Numbered from the stretch's first letter, positions 35,291 through 44,162 are shown. The stretch is 64,000 nucleotides of DNA from Pseudovibrio ascidiaceicola (GCF_900114245.1 NZ_FOSK01000004.1:124001-188000); one strand, 5' to 3'. Numbers and translations: made by a program. The notes: generated from the sequence alone by a model not told the origin.

Positions 35291-35557
35291 ATGCAGTTAT
35301 TTTTTACTTTAGCTTACCTATTTATTGGCTTTGTACAGCTCTTCGCCATCATGGACGGCATCGATTACGCTTTGGATATTGGCAGTGTTTTAAGCGCTAT
35401 TCTCGCATTCATCGTCACATATATCCCTCTTTTAGGTTCTGGATTAGGCATTTACGGTGCAATTAATGCTTGGGACTGGTCAACATTGCAGGCATTTGCC
35501 CTCTTCTTATGGTATGTTCCCGTTCTTTTGCTTTTCGCTATTTTTTCACGAAGCTAA
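35291..35557 (+). CDS. Small hydrophobic membrane protein
   Basis: An 88-residue protein with three likely membrane helices: residues 2-20 (LFFTLAYLFIGFVQLFAIM), 32-55 (LSAILAFIVTYIPLLGSGLGI) and 67-85. GSGLGIYGAINAWDW between helices 2 and 3 is a pattern I have seen in conserved hypothetical proteins, but I cannot name a family. No clear ribosome-binding site precedes the ATG, so the start may be weak or leaderless. A DUF805-like gene follows after 27 bp. Confidence 0.5.
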   Translation: MQLFFTLAYLFIGFVQLFAIMDGIDYALDIGSVLSAILAFIVTYIPLLGSGLGIYGAINAWDWSTLQAFALFLWYVPVLLLFAIFSRS

Positions 35558-35584
35558 GATTAGTTACGCTGCAGGTTCTTTGTG

Positions 35585-35959
35585 ATGCACCCTACGGAAG
35601 ATTGGTTTTCTTTGAGCACAAGGCGCAATCGAAGCAGTTATATTTTTGCTACCGTGATGCTAAATTTATTCTTGGCTATAGTTTTTTCAGCTTTGTATTT
35701 TTTTGAAGCTTCATATAGCTCAGGCCTATTCATTGCAGCAACCTTCGTAGTCCTATATGCGCTCGCAAATTTTACTTTGACAGCACAAAGGCTTCGAGAT
35801 TTCGATGTTTCTGGCTGGTTAGCTCTTCTGTGGATACCAATTATTATTTTGCCTAAACCATTTTCACTAGCCGCACTCTTAGCCGGTTTCATCATTCTAG
35901 CGACACTACCGGGGACAAGAGGCGCCAATAGATACGGACCAGATCCTCTTTCACAGTAA
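35585..35959 (+). CDS. DUF805 family membrane protein
   Basis: A 124-residue inner-membrane protein with three to four helices. AQRLRDFDVSGWLALLWIP is the conserved DUF805 segment, and LPGTRGANRYGPDPL is the usual C-terminal signature. The first residues (WFSLSTRRNRSSYI) match the family's F-x-x-x-G-R-x-x-R-x-x-Y opening, with Thr-Arg in place of Gly-Arg. Function unknown. ATG 35585 is preferred to a GTG one codon earlier. Likely co-transcribed with the upstream small membrane gene. Confidence 0.72.
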   Translation: MHPTEDWFSLSTRRNRSSYIFATVMLNLFLAIVFSALYFFEASYSSGLFIAATFVVLYALANFTLTAQRLRDFDVSGWLALLWIPIIILPKPFSLAALLAGFIILATLPGTRGANRYGPDPLSQ

Positions 35960-35977
35960 ATATTAAGGTGACCCTCA

Positions 35978-36135
35978 TAAAAAAGGCACCGAGGTGGGAG
36001 GATACCTCGGTGCCAAACAAAGCAGGCATAAAAAGGCCGATTGGGAGGGGAGGTACGGCCTTTAAAATCGTCGGGGTAAGACAACCTGCCTTGAAACAAG
36101 GGAGACCCACCAAGCAATGGAAACGGGTCACCCTT
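35978..36135 (-). ncRNA. Candidate trans-acting small RNA with anti-Shine-Dalgarno loops
   Basis: On the minus strand two strong hairpins follow each other. The first is AAAGGCCG / CGGCCTTT (36032-36039 with 36056-36063), loop TACCTCCCCTCCCAAT, then UUUUU. The second is GGCACCGAGGT / ACCTCGGTGCC (35985-35995 with 36004-36014), loop ATCCTCCC, then U6 at 35979-35984: a textbook terminator. A third small stem CCTTG/CAAGG lies upstream at 36089-36101. Exposed CCUCCC loops are the signature of alphaproteobacterial sRNAs that mask ribosome-binding sites (alpha-r14/NfeR1 and 'cuckoo' RNAs). No open frame fits. The 5' end is a guess. Confidence 0.5.
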
Positions 36136-36752
36136 CAGTTGTCCGCATAGTGATATGCAGATAATCCCTTTTCAGGACTTATTGTTATTTTGGTAATACT
36201 GACTGCAAAGCACTCAGTACTTAATGACGCCCTGTTAAACCAGTGTTCTTATTGCTATTGAAGGTATCAGGATCTTGTTATCATCAGGTTGTCAGAGATG
36301 GTGAACAAACACTTAGCCGACACACCTGCAGAGAGACGCGGCCTAACGGCTAATTGAGGTGTAAACAGGGCAAAATACGGCTTTTCCATGGCGCATGGCC
36401 GTCAGCTTGTCGCAGTGAAAGCGAGAGCAACCACAATGGCTTACAGTAAATTGCGATTTTTATCTGCTTTAACTGGCAACACAAAGAGTAATTGCAAATA
36501 ATTGACAAGCTTACAGATCACAAAAATCGATTTTTGATAAAAAATTATGGCTAGATGAAATTTATTTTCGAAAACAGCAAATACAAGTGATCTGCTCAAA
36601 CCTTAACAATTTGGCTCAATCTGGAATCATTGACTCCTTCCTAAATACATGCGTCAACTATCTTTACGTTGTTTAAGGGCAGGCTTGCGAAGTCTTTTGA
36701 AGCGGTGTTTGCGTTTAAGACGGCCCCGAGACAACGTGGGAGGGGGTTCATT
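36136..36752. other. Intergenic region upstream of the liv operon
   Basis: About 615 bp without a gene. It would hold the promoter of the candidate minus-strand sRNA at its left end and the liv operon promoter at its right, where the DNA is AT-rich (36,440-36,620). No operator recognised. Confidence 0.4.
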
Positions 36753-37955
36753 ATGCATAAATTACTAAGGGCCGCGGCAGTTAGCCTGGCGGCCAGCGCG
36801 TTTGCGCTTTCTGTTTCTTCAAATATTTCCTCTGCGGAAGAGCCAATCAAGATCGCCCATGTCTATGGTAAAACCGGTCCCTTTGAGGCCTATGCCAAGC
36901 AGTCTCATGTGGGTTTGATGATGGGGCTGGAATATGCCACTGGCGGCACAATGGAAATTGACGGCCGCAAAATTGAGGTCATCGAAAAAGACAGCCAGCT
37001 CAAGCCGGATATCGGACGTGCCATGCTGGCCGAGGCTTATGGCGATGATGAGGTTGATCTAGCAATTGGGCCGGTCTCCTCTGGTGTTGCCTTGGCGATG
37101 CTCTCAATTGCGGAGGAATACGAGAAGCTTCTGATCGTGGAGCCTGCCGTTGCTGACAGCATCACTGGCGCCAACTTCAACCGCTACATCTTCCGCACAT
37201 CGCGGAATTCCTCTCAGGATGCGATTGCGAATGCTGTTGCCCTTGGGCAGGACGGTGCTTCTATTGCCACTCTGGCGCAGGATTATGCGTTTGGGCGTGA
37301 TGGCGTGGCTGCGTTCCGCAATGCAATTGAAAAGACCAATGCCAAACTTGTGTTTGAAGAGTACGCGCCAACGGACACCAAGGACTTCACCGCGAGTGCC
37401 CAGCGTATCTTTGAGGCACTGAAGGGTCAGGAGGGACGCAAGTTCCTGTTTGTGATCTGGGCTGGTGGCGGAAACCCGCTGGCGAAAATCAACGCGATGA
37501 ACCCGGAACGTCATGGGATTGAGATTGCAACAGGCGGCAATATTTTGGCAGCTCTGAAAGCCTATAAGGCCATGCCGGGCATGGAAGGCGCGACCTACTA
37601 TTACTACGAGATCCCTCAGAACCCAGTGAATGACTGGTTGGTGAAGGAGCATAAGGCTCGTTACAGCTCACCGCCGGACTTCTTTACGGCAGGTGGTATG
37701 GCGGCTGGCATTGCGGCTGTTGAAGCGATCCGCAAGGCTGGCTCCACGGATACGGAAGAGCTGATTACTGCGATGGAAGGCATGGAGTTTGAAGGGCCGA
37801 AGGGGCTGATGAAATTCCGCGCAGAGGATCATCAGGCATTGCAGTCCATGTACCACTTCAAGATCCGCGTGGACCCTGAGGTTGAATGGGGCATTCCTGA
37901 GCTGGTGCGTGAACTCAAAATTGAGGACATGGATATCCCAGTTCAGAACCAGTAG
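36753..37955 (+). CDS. Branched-chain-amino-acid-type ABC substrate-binding protein
   Basis: Periplasmic type I binding protein, 400 residues. A signal peptide (KLLRAAAVSLAASAFALSVS) precedes IKIAHVYGKTGPFEAYAKQ, the family's opening strand. Conserved parts include GPVSSGVALAMLSIAEEY, YIFRTSRNSSQDA and LAQDYAFGRDG. Ligand unknown: this branch includes amide, urea, aromatic and short-chain carboxylate binders. I start at ATG 36753, behind GGGAGGGGG. First gene of a six-gene unit with a BASS carrier and livGFHM. Confidence 0.85.
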   Translation: MHKLLRAAAVSLAASAFALSVSSNISSAEEPIKIAHVYGKTGPFEAYAKQSHVGLMMGLEYATGGTMEIDGRKIEVIEKDSQLKPDIGRAMLAEAYGDDEVDLAIGPVSSGVALAMLSIAEEYEKLLIVEPAVADSITGANFNRYIFRTSRNSSQDAIANAVALGQDGASIATLAQDYAFGRDGVAAFRNAIEKTNAKLVFEEYAPTDTKDFTASAQRIFEALKGQEGRKFLFVIWAGGGNPLAKINAMNPERHGIEIATGGNILAALKAYKAMPGMEGATYYYYEIPQNPVNDWLVKEHKARYSSPPDFFTAGGMAAGIAAVEAIRKAGSTDTEELITAMEGMEFEGPKGLMKFRAEDHQALQSMYHFKIRVDPEVEWGIPELVRELKIEDMDIPVQNQ

Positions 37956-38129
37956 GTCCCAGTTTTACATAGCTCAGAGAGGGAGCGGACCACCTGCTCT
38001 CTCTGCTAAATCGCAAAAGATAACGCTCTGAAACCATGAGACATTTCTGCAGAATTGCTGACCTCATCCTCAGTTACAGATTGTCCCGCTCATGGATTAT
38101 CAGAGCCTCAAAGAGCGAAGTACAAGACC

Positions 38130-39029
38130 ATGGACATTCTCTTAAAGCTGTTTTTGCCGCTTTCGCTGGCGTTCATCATGTTCTCCCTCGGGATCTCCCT
38201 CACACTGCAAGACTTTAAACGTGTGTTGCAGATGCCGCGGGCTTTCAGCATTGGTATGCTAGGGCAATTGCTGGTGTTGCCCGTTATTGCCTTTCTCATT
38301 TTGCAAGTGGTGGAGCTGGAGCCTGCCATGGCATTTGGTGTGATGCTGCTTGCCTTCGCACCCGGTGGCGTCACCTCCAACATGCTGACACGGTTCAGCG
38401 GCGGGTCTGTAGCACTGGCGGTGTCGCTCACGGCAGTAACCAGTGTGCTGTGTGTGCTGACGGTGCCGGTTTTTGCAGCGGCATCCGCAAACTACTTTCT
38501 TGGCGCAGCCATGCCCAAGATTGATGTGACGTCCATTGGCATTTCCATGGCACTGATTACGGCTGTTCCCGTTGCGATTGGGGTTCTCGTCAATCATATG
38601 GCGCCATCGTTTACCGCGGCAATTTCCAAAGTGGTGTCGCTGTTGGCCTCCGTACTGTTTGTGGTGATCGTGCTTGGAGCCATTGCCACCAACTGGTCTG
38701 TGCTGACGGCTAACATTCTGGAACTGGGGCCAGTCCTTATTCTGCTGAATGTGGTGATGTTGCTGATTGGGTATGGCGGCGCCAAGCTTATGAAGCTCTC
38801 GCATCCTGACAGTGTTGCGATTGCAATGGAGGTGGGCGTCCAAAATGCCACGCTTGGGATAACCGTTGGGGCTTTGATCGCGATGAACGGCGAAGCGTTG
38901 CCGCCGTACAGTCTGGCCTCCGGCATTTACGGCATCACCATGTATGGCTGCGCCTTCCTCTTCATCCTCTGGGCACGGCGGAAAGCACGGGCAAATCCGA
39001 GCCTTCGTGCCCTAAGTGAACTCTCATAA
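38130..39029 (+). CDS. BASS-family (bile acid:sodium symporter-like) carrier
   Basis: Secondary carrier of 299 residues with about nine or ten membrane helices. FAPGGVTSNMLTRFSGGSVALAVSLTAVTS is the Na-binding crossover region of the BASS family; a second conserved part is MEVGVQNATLGITVGAL. BASS proteins move organic anions such as pyruvate, pantothenate or bile salts with sodium. It sits between a binding-protein gene and livG, ending 11 bp before livG, so it is co-transcribed with an ABC importer. ATG 38130 has only a weak GAAG site. Confidence 0.82.
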   Translation: MDILLKLFLPLSLAFIMFSLGISLTLQDFKRVLQMPRAFSIGMLGQLLVLPVIAFLILQVVELEPAMAFGVMLLAFAPGGVTSNMLTRFSGGSVALAVSLTAVTSVLCVLTVPVFAAASANYFLGAAMPKIDVTSIGISMALITAVPVAIGVLVNHMAPSFTAAISKVVSLLASVLFVVIVLGAIATNWSVLTANILELGPVLILLNVVMLLIGYGGAKLMKLSHPDSVAIAMEVGVQNATLGITVGALIAMNGEALPPYSLASGIYGITMYGCAFLFILWARRKARANPSLRALSELS

Positions 39030-39040
39030 AGGGCAGGTCT

Positions 39041-39838
39041 TTGGAATTGCAGAAAGACGAGAAGCCGGTTCTGAGTACGCGTGATCTGACCATTCGTTTT
39101 GGTGGTCATGTGGCTGTTGATGCAGTGTCCTGCGATTTTCATCGCGGGACACTGACTACCATTGTAGGGCCGAATGGAGCGGGCAAGACCACTTACTTCA
39201 ACCTGATTTCCGGTCAGCTCTCTGCCAGTGCCGGTCACGTCTGGTTTAATGGCGAAGACATCACGCGCCTTTCAGTTGCCGACAGGACGCTGCGTGGCAT
39301 CGGGCGGGCGTTTCAGATGACCAATCTGTTTCCCGGCCTGAGCGTGCGGGAGAATGCACGACTGGCGGTGCAGGCTCATCAACGGATGGGCATGGATTTG
39401 TTTTCCATGGCGGACAGTCATGTGGAGCTTATTGAACGGGCAGAGCACATTCTTGCAGAGGTGCATTTGCTGGATAAGGCCGAGCAGATCACTTCTGAAC
39501 TATCGCATGGAGATCAGCGCAAGCTGGAGGTGGCGCTGATGATTGCCATTGGTCCGCAGGTACTGATGTTTGATGAACCAACGGCTGGCATGAGCGTTGA
39601 TGAAGTGCCCATAGTACTCGACCTGATCCGCGAGCTGAAGCAGGACAAGGACCGCACAATTTTGCTGGTTGAGCACAAGATGGATGTGATCCGCTCCCTG
39701 GCTGATCGGATTATCGTGCTGCACAATGGAGAGCTGGTGGCAGATGGGGACCCTGCTGAGGTGATCGCCTCTCCTGTGGTTCAGCAGGCTTATCTGGGTG
39801 TTGCGCCTGAAGAGAAAACAGAGGGTGCGCATGTCTGA
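39041..39838 (+). CDS. livG: Branched-chain-type ABC transporter ATPase LivG
   Basis: Cytoplasmic ATPase, 265 residues. Walker A is GPNGAGKTT; IGRAFQMTNLFPGLSVREN is the LivG Q-loop region; ELSHGDQRKLEVAL is the LivG-type signature with SHGDQ in place of LSGGQ; Walker B is LMFDEPTAGM; the switch His is in LLVEHKMD. TTG start at 39041 behind AAAGGGCAGG. It overlaps livF by eight bases. With LivF it powers the LivHM pore. Confidence 0.88.
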   Translation: MELQKDEKPVLSTRDLTIRFGGHVAVDAVSCDFHRGTLTTIVGPNGAGKTTYFNLISGQLSASAGHVWFNGEDITRLSVADRTLRGIGRAFQMTNLFPGLSVRENARLAVQAHQRMGMDLFSMADSHVELIERAEHILAEVHLLDKAEQITSELSHGDQRKLEVALMIAIGPQVLMFDEPTAGMSVDEVPIVLDLIRELKQDKDRTILLVEHKMDVIRSLADRIIVLHNGELVADGDPAEVIASPVVQQAYLGVAPEEKTEGAHV

Positions 39839-40565
39839 TGCTCTTCTCAGCCTAAACGGCATTCACACGCATATTGGCCCCTACCACATTTTGCAGGGCG
39901 TTGATCTTGAGGTTCCACGCGGTGGTGTCACGGTTCTGCTTGGGCGGAATGGCGCTGGCAAAACGACGACACTGCGAACCATCATGGGCCTGTGGCAAGC
40001 CTCGCAAGGTACGATCCGTTTTGATGGAGCGGCAATTCAGAAAGAGACGACACCGGCCATTGCCCAGCGTGAGATTGCTTTTGTGCCCGAGGATATGGGC
40101 ATCTTCTCTGACCTGACCGTGCATGAAAACATGCTTTTGGCGGCACGGGGTGGAGCGATTGATGAGGAGCGGCTGGGATGGATTTTTGGCCTGTTCCCTC
40201 CCCTCAAAACATTCTGGCAGAGTGCGGCAGGTAATCTTTCTGGCGGACAAAAGCAGATGCTGGCCGTTGCTCGTGCGATCATTGAGCCGAGGAAACTGAT
40301 CCTGATTGATGAGCCGACCAAAGGGCTGGCACCTGCGATCATCAACGCCATGATTGCAGCCCTGAAAGAGCTGAAAGAGCTGAAAGAGATGCAGACCACG
40401 ATATTGCTGGTGGAGCAGAACTTTTCCATGGCGCGGGCGGTGGGAGACACTGTGGCCGTGATGGATGACGGGCGGATTGTTTATTCCGGCGACATGGCAG
40501 AGCTGGCAGCAGATACTGGATTGCAGGAGCGGTTGATGGGACTTTCACTGGAGGCACACCAATGA
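39831..40565 (+). CDS. livF: Branched-chain-type ABC transporter ATPase LivF
   Basis: Second ATPase, 244 residues. Walker A is LGRNGAGKTTTLRTIMG, the signature LSGGQKQMLAVARAI, Walker B LILIDEPTKGLAPA, and LLVEQNFSMA the switch region (Q for H, as usual in LivF). A nine-base unit CTGAAAGAG occurs three times in a row (40362-40388), encoding LKE-LKE-LKE between Walker B and the switch; it may have expanded by slippage. ATG 39831 follows GAGGG and overlaps livG; its stop overlaps livH (ATGA). Confidence 0.88.
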   Translation: MSDALLSLNGIHTHIGPYHILQGVDLEVPRGGVTVLLGRNGAGKTTTLRTIMGLWQASQGTIRFDGAAIQKETTPAIAQREIAFVPEDMGIFSDLTVHENMLLAARGGAIDEERLGWIFGLFPPLKTFWQSAAGNLSGGQKQMLAVARAIIEPRKLILIDEPTKGLAPAIINAMIAALKELKELKEMQTTILLVEQNFSMARAVGDTVAVMDDGRIVYSGDMAELAADTGLQERLMGLSLEAHQ

Positions 40566-41590
40566 GCAACAGCCTGATTAAACCACGCATCGAGCGCCCT
40601 TCCCTTTCTCAGATAATCGAGGCAAAAGCACCGCTGTTTCTTGTACCTGTGCTGATGCTAATTGGCCTGCTCGCGATTGGTTCCGGCTCCACCTGGTTGA
40701 CGCTGACGGCGGCGGGGCTGGCGATGGGGATGATGATTTTCATTATGGCATCCGGCCTTACCGTGATCTTTGGCCTGATGGACGTGATCAACTTTGGGCA
40801 TGGCGCCTTTATCTCGCTTGGAGCCTTTGCAGGGTTCACCATTTTAGGTCTGTTAGGCGGCTGGATCGAAAGCCCCAGTATTGCGCTTAATCTGGGGGCA
40901 GTTCTGCTTGCTGTGGCATTTGCCATGCTGGTGACGGGCCTTGCAGGCTATGGCTTTGAGCGGCTGATTGTGAAGCCGGTTTATGGCCAGCACCTCAAGC
41001 AAATCCTCGTGACCATGGGTGGGCTCGTTGTGACCCAGCAGCTGATCTATGTGATTTGGGGGCCGGATGAGATTGTACTGGCGCGGCCTGCAGCTTTTCA
41101 GGGATCCTTTGTGGTGCTGGGCGCGGCCATTGAGAAGTACCGTGTGCTGGCCATTGTGATCGGACTGGCATTGTTTGTTGCCATGCGGCTGGTGCTTAAT
41201 CGGACACGCATCGGGTTGCTGGTGCGGGCTGGCGTTCAGAATGGCGAGATGGTGGAGGCCCTGGGTTATCCGATAAAGAAGCTGTTTCTGGCAGTCTTTA
41301 TGGTGGGCTGTGCGCTGGCAGGGCTCGGCGGTGTGATGTGGGGCATGTATCAGGAAACCATTAGTGCTCATATGGGGGCTGAGGTGATGATCTCCGTGTT
41401 CATCGTGGTGATCATCGGCGGGCTGGGGTCCATTGAGGGCTGTTTCATCGGCGCGATGCTTGTGGGCTTGCTGACCAATTACACTGGCTTCCTCATCCCC
41501 AAACTGGCTCTGGTTTCGACGATCCTGCTGATGGGAGCTGTGCTGATGTGGCGGCCTCAGGGGCTTTACCCCGTTGTCAAAGCACATTGA
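40562..41590 (+). CDS. livH: Branched-chain-type ABC transporter permease LivH
   Basis: Inner-membrane permease, 342 residues with eight to nine helices. LTVIFGLMDVINFGHGAFISLGAF is the LivH hallmark, FERLIVKPVYGQ and the loop EALGYPIKKLFLAVFMVG follow, and GGLGSIEGCFIGAMLVGLL closes the family core. The first 35 residues are an extra cytoplasmic piece. ATGA overlap with livF; followed by livM after 12 bp. Confidence 0.88.
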   Translation: MSNSLIKPRIERPSLSQIIEAKAPLFLVPVLMLIGLLAIGSGSTWLTLTAAGLAMGMMIFIMASGLTVIFGLMDVINFGHGAFISLGAFAGFTILGLLGGWIESPSIALNLGAVLLAVAFAMLVTGLAGYGFERLIVKPVYGQHLKQILVTMGGLVVTQQLIYVIWGPDEIVLARPAAFQGSFVVLGAAIEKYRVLAIVIGLALFVAMRLVLNRTRIGLLVRAGVQNGEMVEALGYPIKKLFLAVFMVGCALAGLGGVMWGMYQETISAHMGAEVMISVFIVVIIGGLGSIEGCFIGAMLVGLLTNYTGFLIPKLALVSTILLMGAVLMWRPQGLYPVVKAH

Positions 41591-41602
41591 GGAGTTTGTC
41601 TG

Positions 41603-42658
41603 ATGATTGTAAAGCTCCTTTCCGGTGATCGTCCACGCAGCAAAATGCTTAGTGCAGTCTTGCTGCTTATTCTGTTTGGCTTGCTGTTTGCACCCTTTCT
41701 CTTTCCCGGCACGCGTTCCTTAGATACAGCTGCTCGCATCTGCATCTTCATTGTGCTGGTGGCCAGTTATGATTTGTTGCTAGGGTATACGGGCGTGGTG
41801 TCGTTTGCGCACACGATGTTCTTTGGCATTGGTGCCTATGGGACGGCCATTGCACTGGTAAACATGGGTGCCTCTTACAGCGCGATTGCGCTTGGCACTG
41901 TGTGCGGTGCGTTGGTTGCCGGGGCTTTTGCGTTTATGATTGCGCTGTTCTCGCTGCGGGTCAAAGCGATCTTCTTTGCCATGATGACGCTGGCTGTGGC
42001 CAGTGCGTTTCTGGTGCTGGTCTCGCAACTTTCTGGTTTCACTGGCGGTGAGGACGGACTGAGCTATCGTATCCCGCGAGAAATGACGCCTGCATTCAAG
42101 CTGGTTAAGGAGAAGGTGCTCGGCGTTCGCCTTAATGGCAAACTGATCACGTACTATGTTGTCTTCTTCAGCAGCCTGTGTCTGTTCCTTGTTTTGCTGC
42201 GCATGGTGAACTCACCGTTTGGCCGTGTTCTGCAAGCTATTCGTGAGAATGCATTCCGTGCTGAAGCAATTGGTTACAAGGTTGTGCGGTATCGCAGTGT
42301 GGCGACGATTCTATCTGCTGTGATGGCTGCGCTTGCCGGGTCTTTGATGGCCCTGTGGCTGCGCTATACGGGACCAGCGACAACACTCTCTATGGATATC
42401 ATGGTGGACATTTTGTTGATGGTTGTGATTGGCGGAATGGGGAGCATGTACGGCGCTGTCATCGGGGCTGTCCTGTTCCTTCTCACCCAGTCCTATTTGC
42501 AGAACCTCTTGGGTCTCCTTCAGGAATCGCTGGGTAGTCTGCCTATAGTGTCAGAGGTGGTTTCACCGGAACGCTGGCTGCTTTGGTTAGGAATGTTGTT
42601 TATCTGTAGTATTTACTGGTTCCCTAAGGGCATCGTGGGCCGTTTAAGAGGAACATAA
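41603..42658 (+). CDS. livM: Branched-chain-type ABC transporter permease LivM
   Basis: Inner-membrane partner of LivH, 351 residues. YDLLLGYTGVVSFAHTMFFGIGAY is the LivM signature, SPFGRVLQAIRENAFRAEAIGY the cytoplasmic coupling loop, and VVIGGMGSMYGAVIGAVLF the final conserved helix. GGAG lies before ATG 41603. Last gene of the operon; a short T run follows at 42,675-42,683 without a convincing stem. Confidence 0.88.
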   Translation: MIVKLLSGDRPRSKMLSAVLLLILFGLLFAPFLFPGTRSLDTAARICIFIVLVASYDLLLGYTGVVSFAHTMFFGIGAYGTAIALVNMGASYSAIALGTVCGALVAGAFAFMIALFSLRVKAIFFAMMTLAVASAFLVLVSQLSGFTGGEDGLSYRIPREMTPAFKLVKEKVLGVRLNGKLITYYVVFFSSLCLFLVLLRMVNSPFGRVLQAIRENAFRAEAIGYKVVRYRSVATILSAVMAALAGSLMALWLRYTGPATTLSMDIMVDILLMVVIGGMGSMYGAVIGAVLFLLTQSYLQNLLGLLQESLGSLPIVSEVVSPERWLLWLGMLFICSIYWFPKGIVGRLRGT

Positions 42659-42994
42659 TGCCTCAATTGGGCTCTTTTTTTAAATTGCACCTTGTGGATT
42701 TCTTAAGGAGCAACTACATCGGTAGGGACGAGCGAGCTAAGAGATTTGCTTATCCCGTAGTATTAGAGGGGCGACATATACCCCGCCTCACTATATGAAC
42801 CATTAGGACTGAATTCTTTTAGATAGAATGAGAGCTCAGACCTTATGACTGCGGGCTGTTATTAGAGACACGGTTGGCAGTGTTGCGGTGCATGTATCGG
42901 AACAATGTCCTTTTCTGCCTTTGATTACATTGCTCGTCACGACTGACCCGCCTTAACCAGGCGAGTTGACTTTTTTGGCTTAAAGGACGTTTCC
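42659..42994. other. Intergenic region upstream of the cold-shock gene
   Basis: About 335 bp. It probably contains the cold-shock gene promoter and a long 5' leader; the last part has AAAGGA before the ATG. No other element seen. Confidence 0.4.
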
Positions 42995-43207
42995 ATGCGA
43001 CAAGACGGTACCCTCAAATTCTTCAACCACGACAAAGGCTACGGCTTCGTTACTCCAGCTGACGGTTCCAAAGACATCTTTGTTCACATCACTGCTTTCG
43101 AACGCTCTGGCATCGCAGTTCCTGCTGAAGGTGCAGCGATCACTTTCGTTGCTGAAGAAGATCGTCGTGGCCGCGGTTTGCAGGCTTCCCAGATTGAGCT
43201 TGCTTAA
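42995..43207 (+). CDS. cspA: Cold-shock domain protein
   Basis: A 70-residue OB-fold RNA chaperone. The two RNA-binding motifs are intact: KGYGFVT (RNP1) and DIFVHI (RNP2), with F9-F10 and the following aromatic residues on the binding face. It melts RNA structure at low temperature or under stress. The opening MRQDGTLKFFNHDKGYGF fits the short alphaproteobacterial CspA branch. AAAGGA nine bases upstream; strong terminator downstream. Confidence 0.92.
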   Translation: MRQDGTLKFFNHDKGYGFVTPADGSKDIFVHITAFERSGIAVPAEGAAITFVAEEDRRGRGLQASQIELA

Positions 43208-43610
43208 TCTGTACGATTTGCGGGGCTCCAGAGTTTGTTTCAGCGCAAGCTGAATAAACTTTGTGACCGCCATATAATTGGCCTGATGCGCGCTGGCAAC
43301 TGCCAGGCGCCGTCAGGCCTTTTATTTTTTGCGTCAAGCCCACCTTCTCCATGGCCTGACCAGAGCTTGCCTAATGCTCTCCCTCCCCCATCTTTCAGAT
43401 GAGAACTTCTTAAAAGAGCCGCAATCACGGCTATTTTATCTGGCTCAACGAACATCGTTGTTTTCACTTCATAAATTTCGTGGTTCACATAACGACTTGG
43501 CCTCGCAAAGTTGTCGCTGATGGCCTATACTGACAAAAGTCGCAGATCTGCGCTTATAAGAACAACTTTTTTCTCTGCGACCTCTCGCAGAATTGGGCAA
43601 GGGACTCATT
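43208..43610. other. Intergenic region between cspA and the TetR gene
   Basis: About 400 bp. It contains the cspA terminator (43,280-43,330). The rest shows no gene I can support; an 82-codon minus-strand frame lacks homology and a ribosome-binding site. Confidence 0.4.
43280..43330 (+). terminator. Rho-independent terminator of cspA
   Basis: GGCCTGA (43280-43286) pairs with TCAGGCC (43313-43319), with an inner CTGGCA/TGCCAG stem, followed by TTTTATTTTTT. Confidence 0.9.
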
Positions 43611-44162
43611 GTGAAGGGCACGACCAAAGCCAGCAGAACGCAGCATCGCATTCTTGAAGCGGCCATCGACTATGTGCAAGCACAGGGCGGTGGGCAGTTT
43701 TCGTTGGATGCAATCGCCAAGCATGCAGGCGTTTCCAAAGGTGGGCTGCTCTATAACTTCCCAAGCAAACAAGCTCTCATCCGCTCCATGGTCCAATACC
43801 ATGTCGATGGCACGCGCGAAAACATTGCCACAGAAGAGCAGAAGCTTGCTGATGATCCCTACCGCCATAAACTGATGCGGGCTTTCCTGAAGGGGCTTTG
43901 CAGCAAGTTTAAAGAAGACAACAAAGCGGCCTCTGGCATGCTGGCAGCTATTGCAGACGACCCAAGCCTGCTTGACCCTGTCCGCGTCTTCCACAAAGAC
44001 ATGTACACGCGCATTCAGGACGAGTCAGAAGACCCTGAGCTGGCAACCCTTGTTTATCTGGCGGTTGAAGGCATTCACAGCAACGGGATGTTTCAGGTTC
44101 TTGATGAGGACCAGCTGAATGTAGAAGAGCAACTCGAGCGCATGTTCGAGATACTCAAGTAA
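43611..44162 (+). CDS. TetR family transcriptional regulator
   Basis: Repressor-type regulator of about 183 residues. The N-terminal helix-turn-helix is FSLDAIAKHAGVSKGGLLYNFPSKQAL, the TetR signature; the all-helical C-terminal part would bind a ligand. GTG 43611 is chosen for the AAGGGA seven bases before it; a TTG 18 bp earlier is the alternative. No divergent or adjacent transporter gene suggests its target; the TRAP binding protein gene 116 bp downstream is a candidate. Confidence 0.78.
   Translation: MKGTTKASRTQHRILEAAIDYVQAQGGGQFSLDAIAKHAGVSKGGLLYNFPSKQALIRSMVQYHVDGTRENIATEEQKLADDPYRHKLMRAFLKGLCSKFKEDNKAASGMLAAIADDPSLLDPVRVFHKDMYTRIQDESEDPELATLVYLAVEGIHSNGMFQVLDEDQLNVEEQLERMFEILK

Noticed and set aside
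38259-38843. 194-codon minus-strand open frame
   Set aside because: Antisense of the BASS carrier; His/Asn-rich composition is what a reversed hydrophobic gene gives.
40853-41587. 244-codon minus-strand open frame
   Set aside because: Antisense of livH with the same His/Gln-rich artefact composition.
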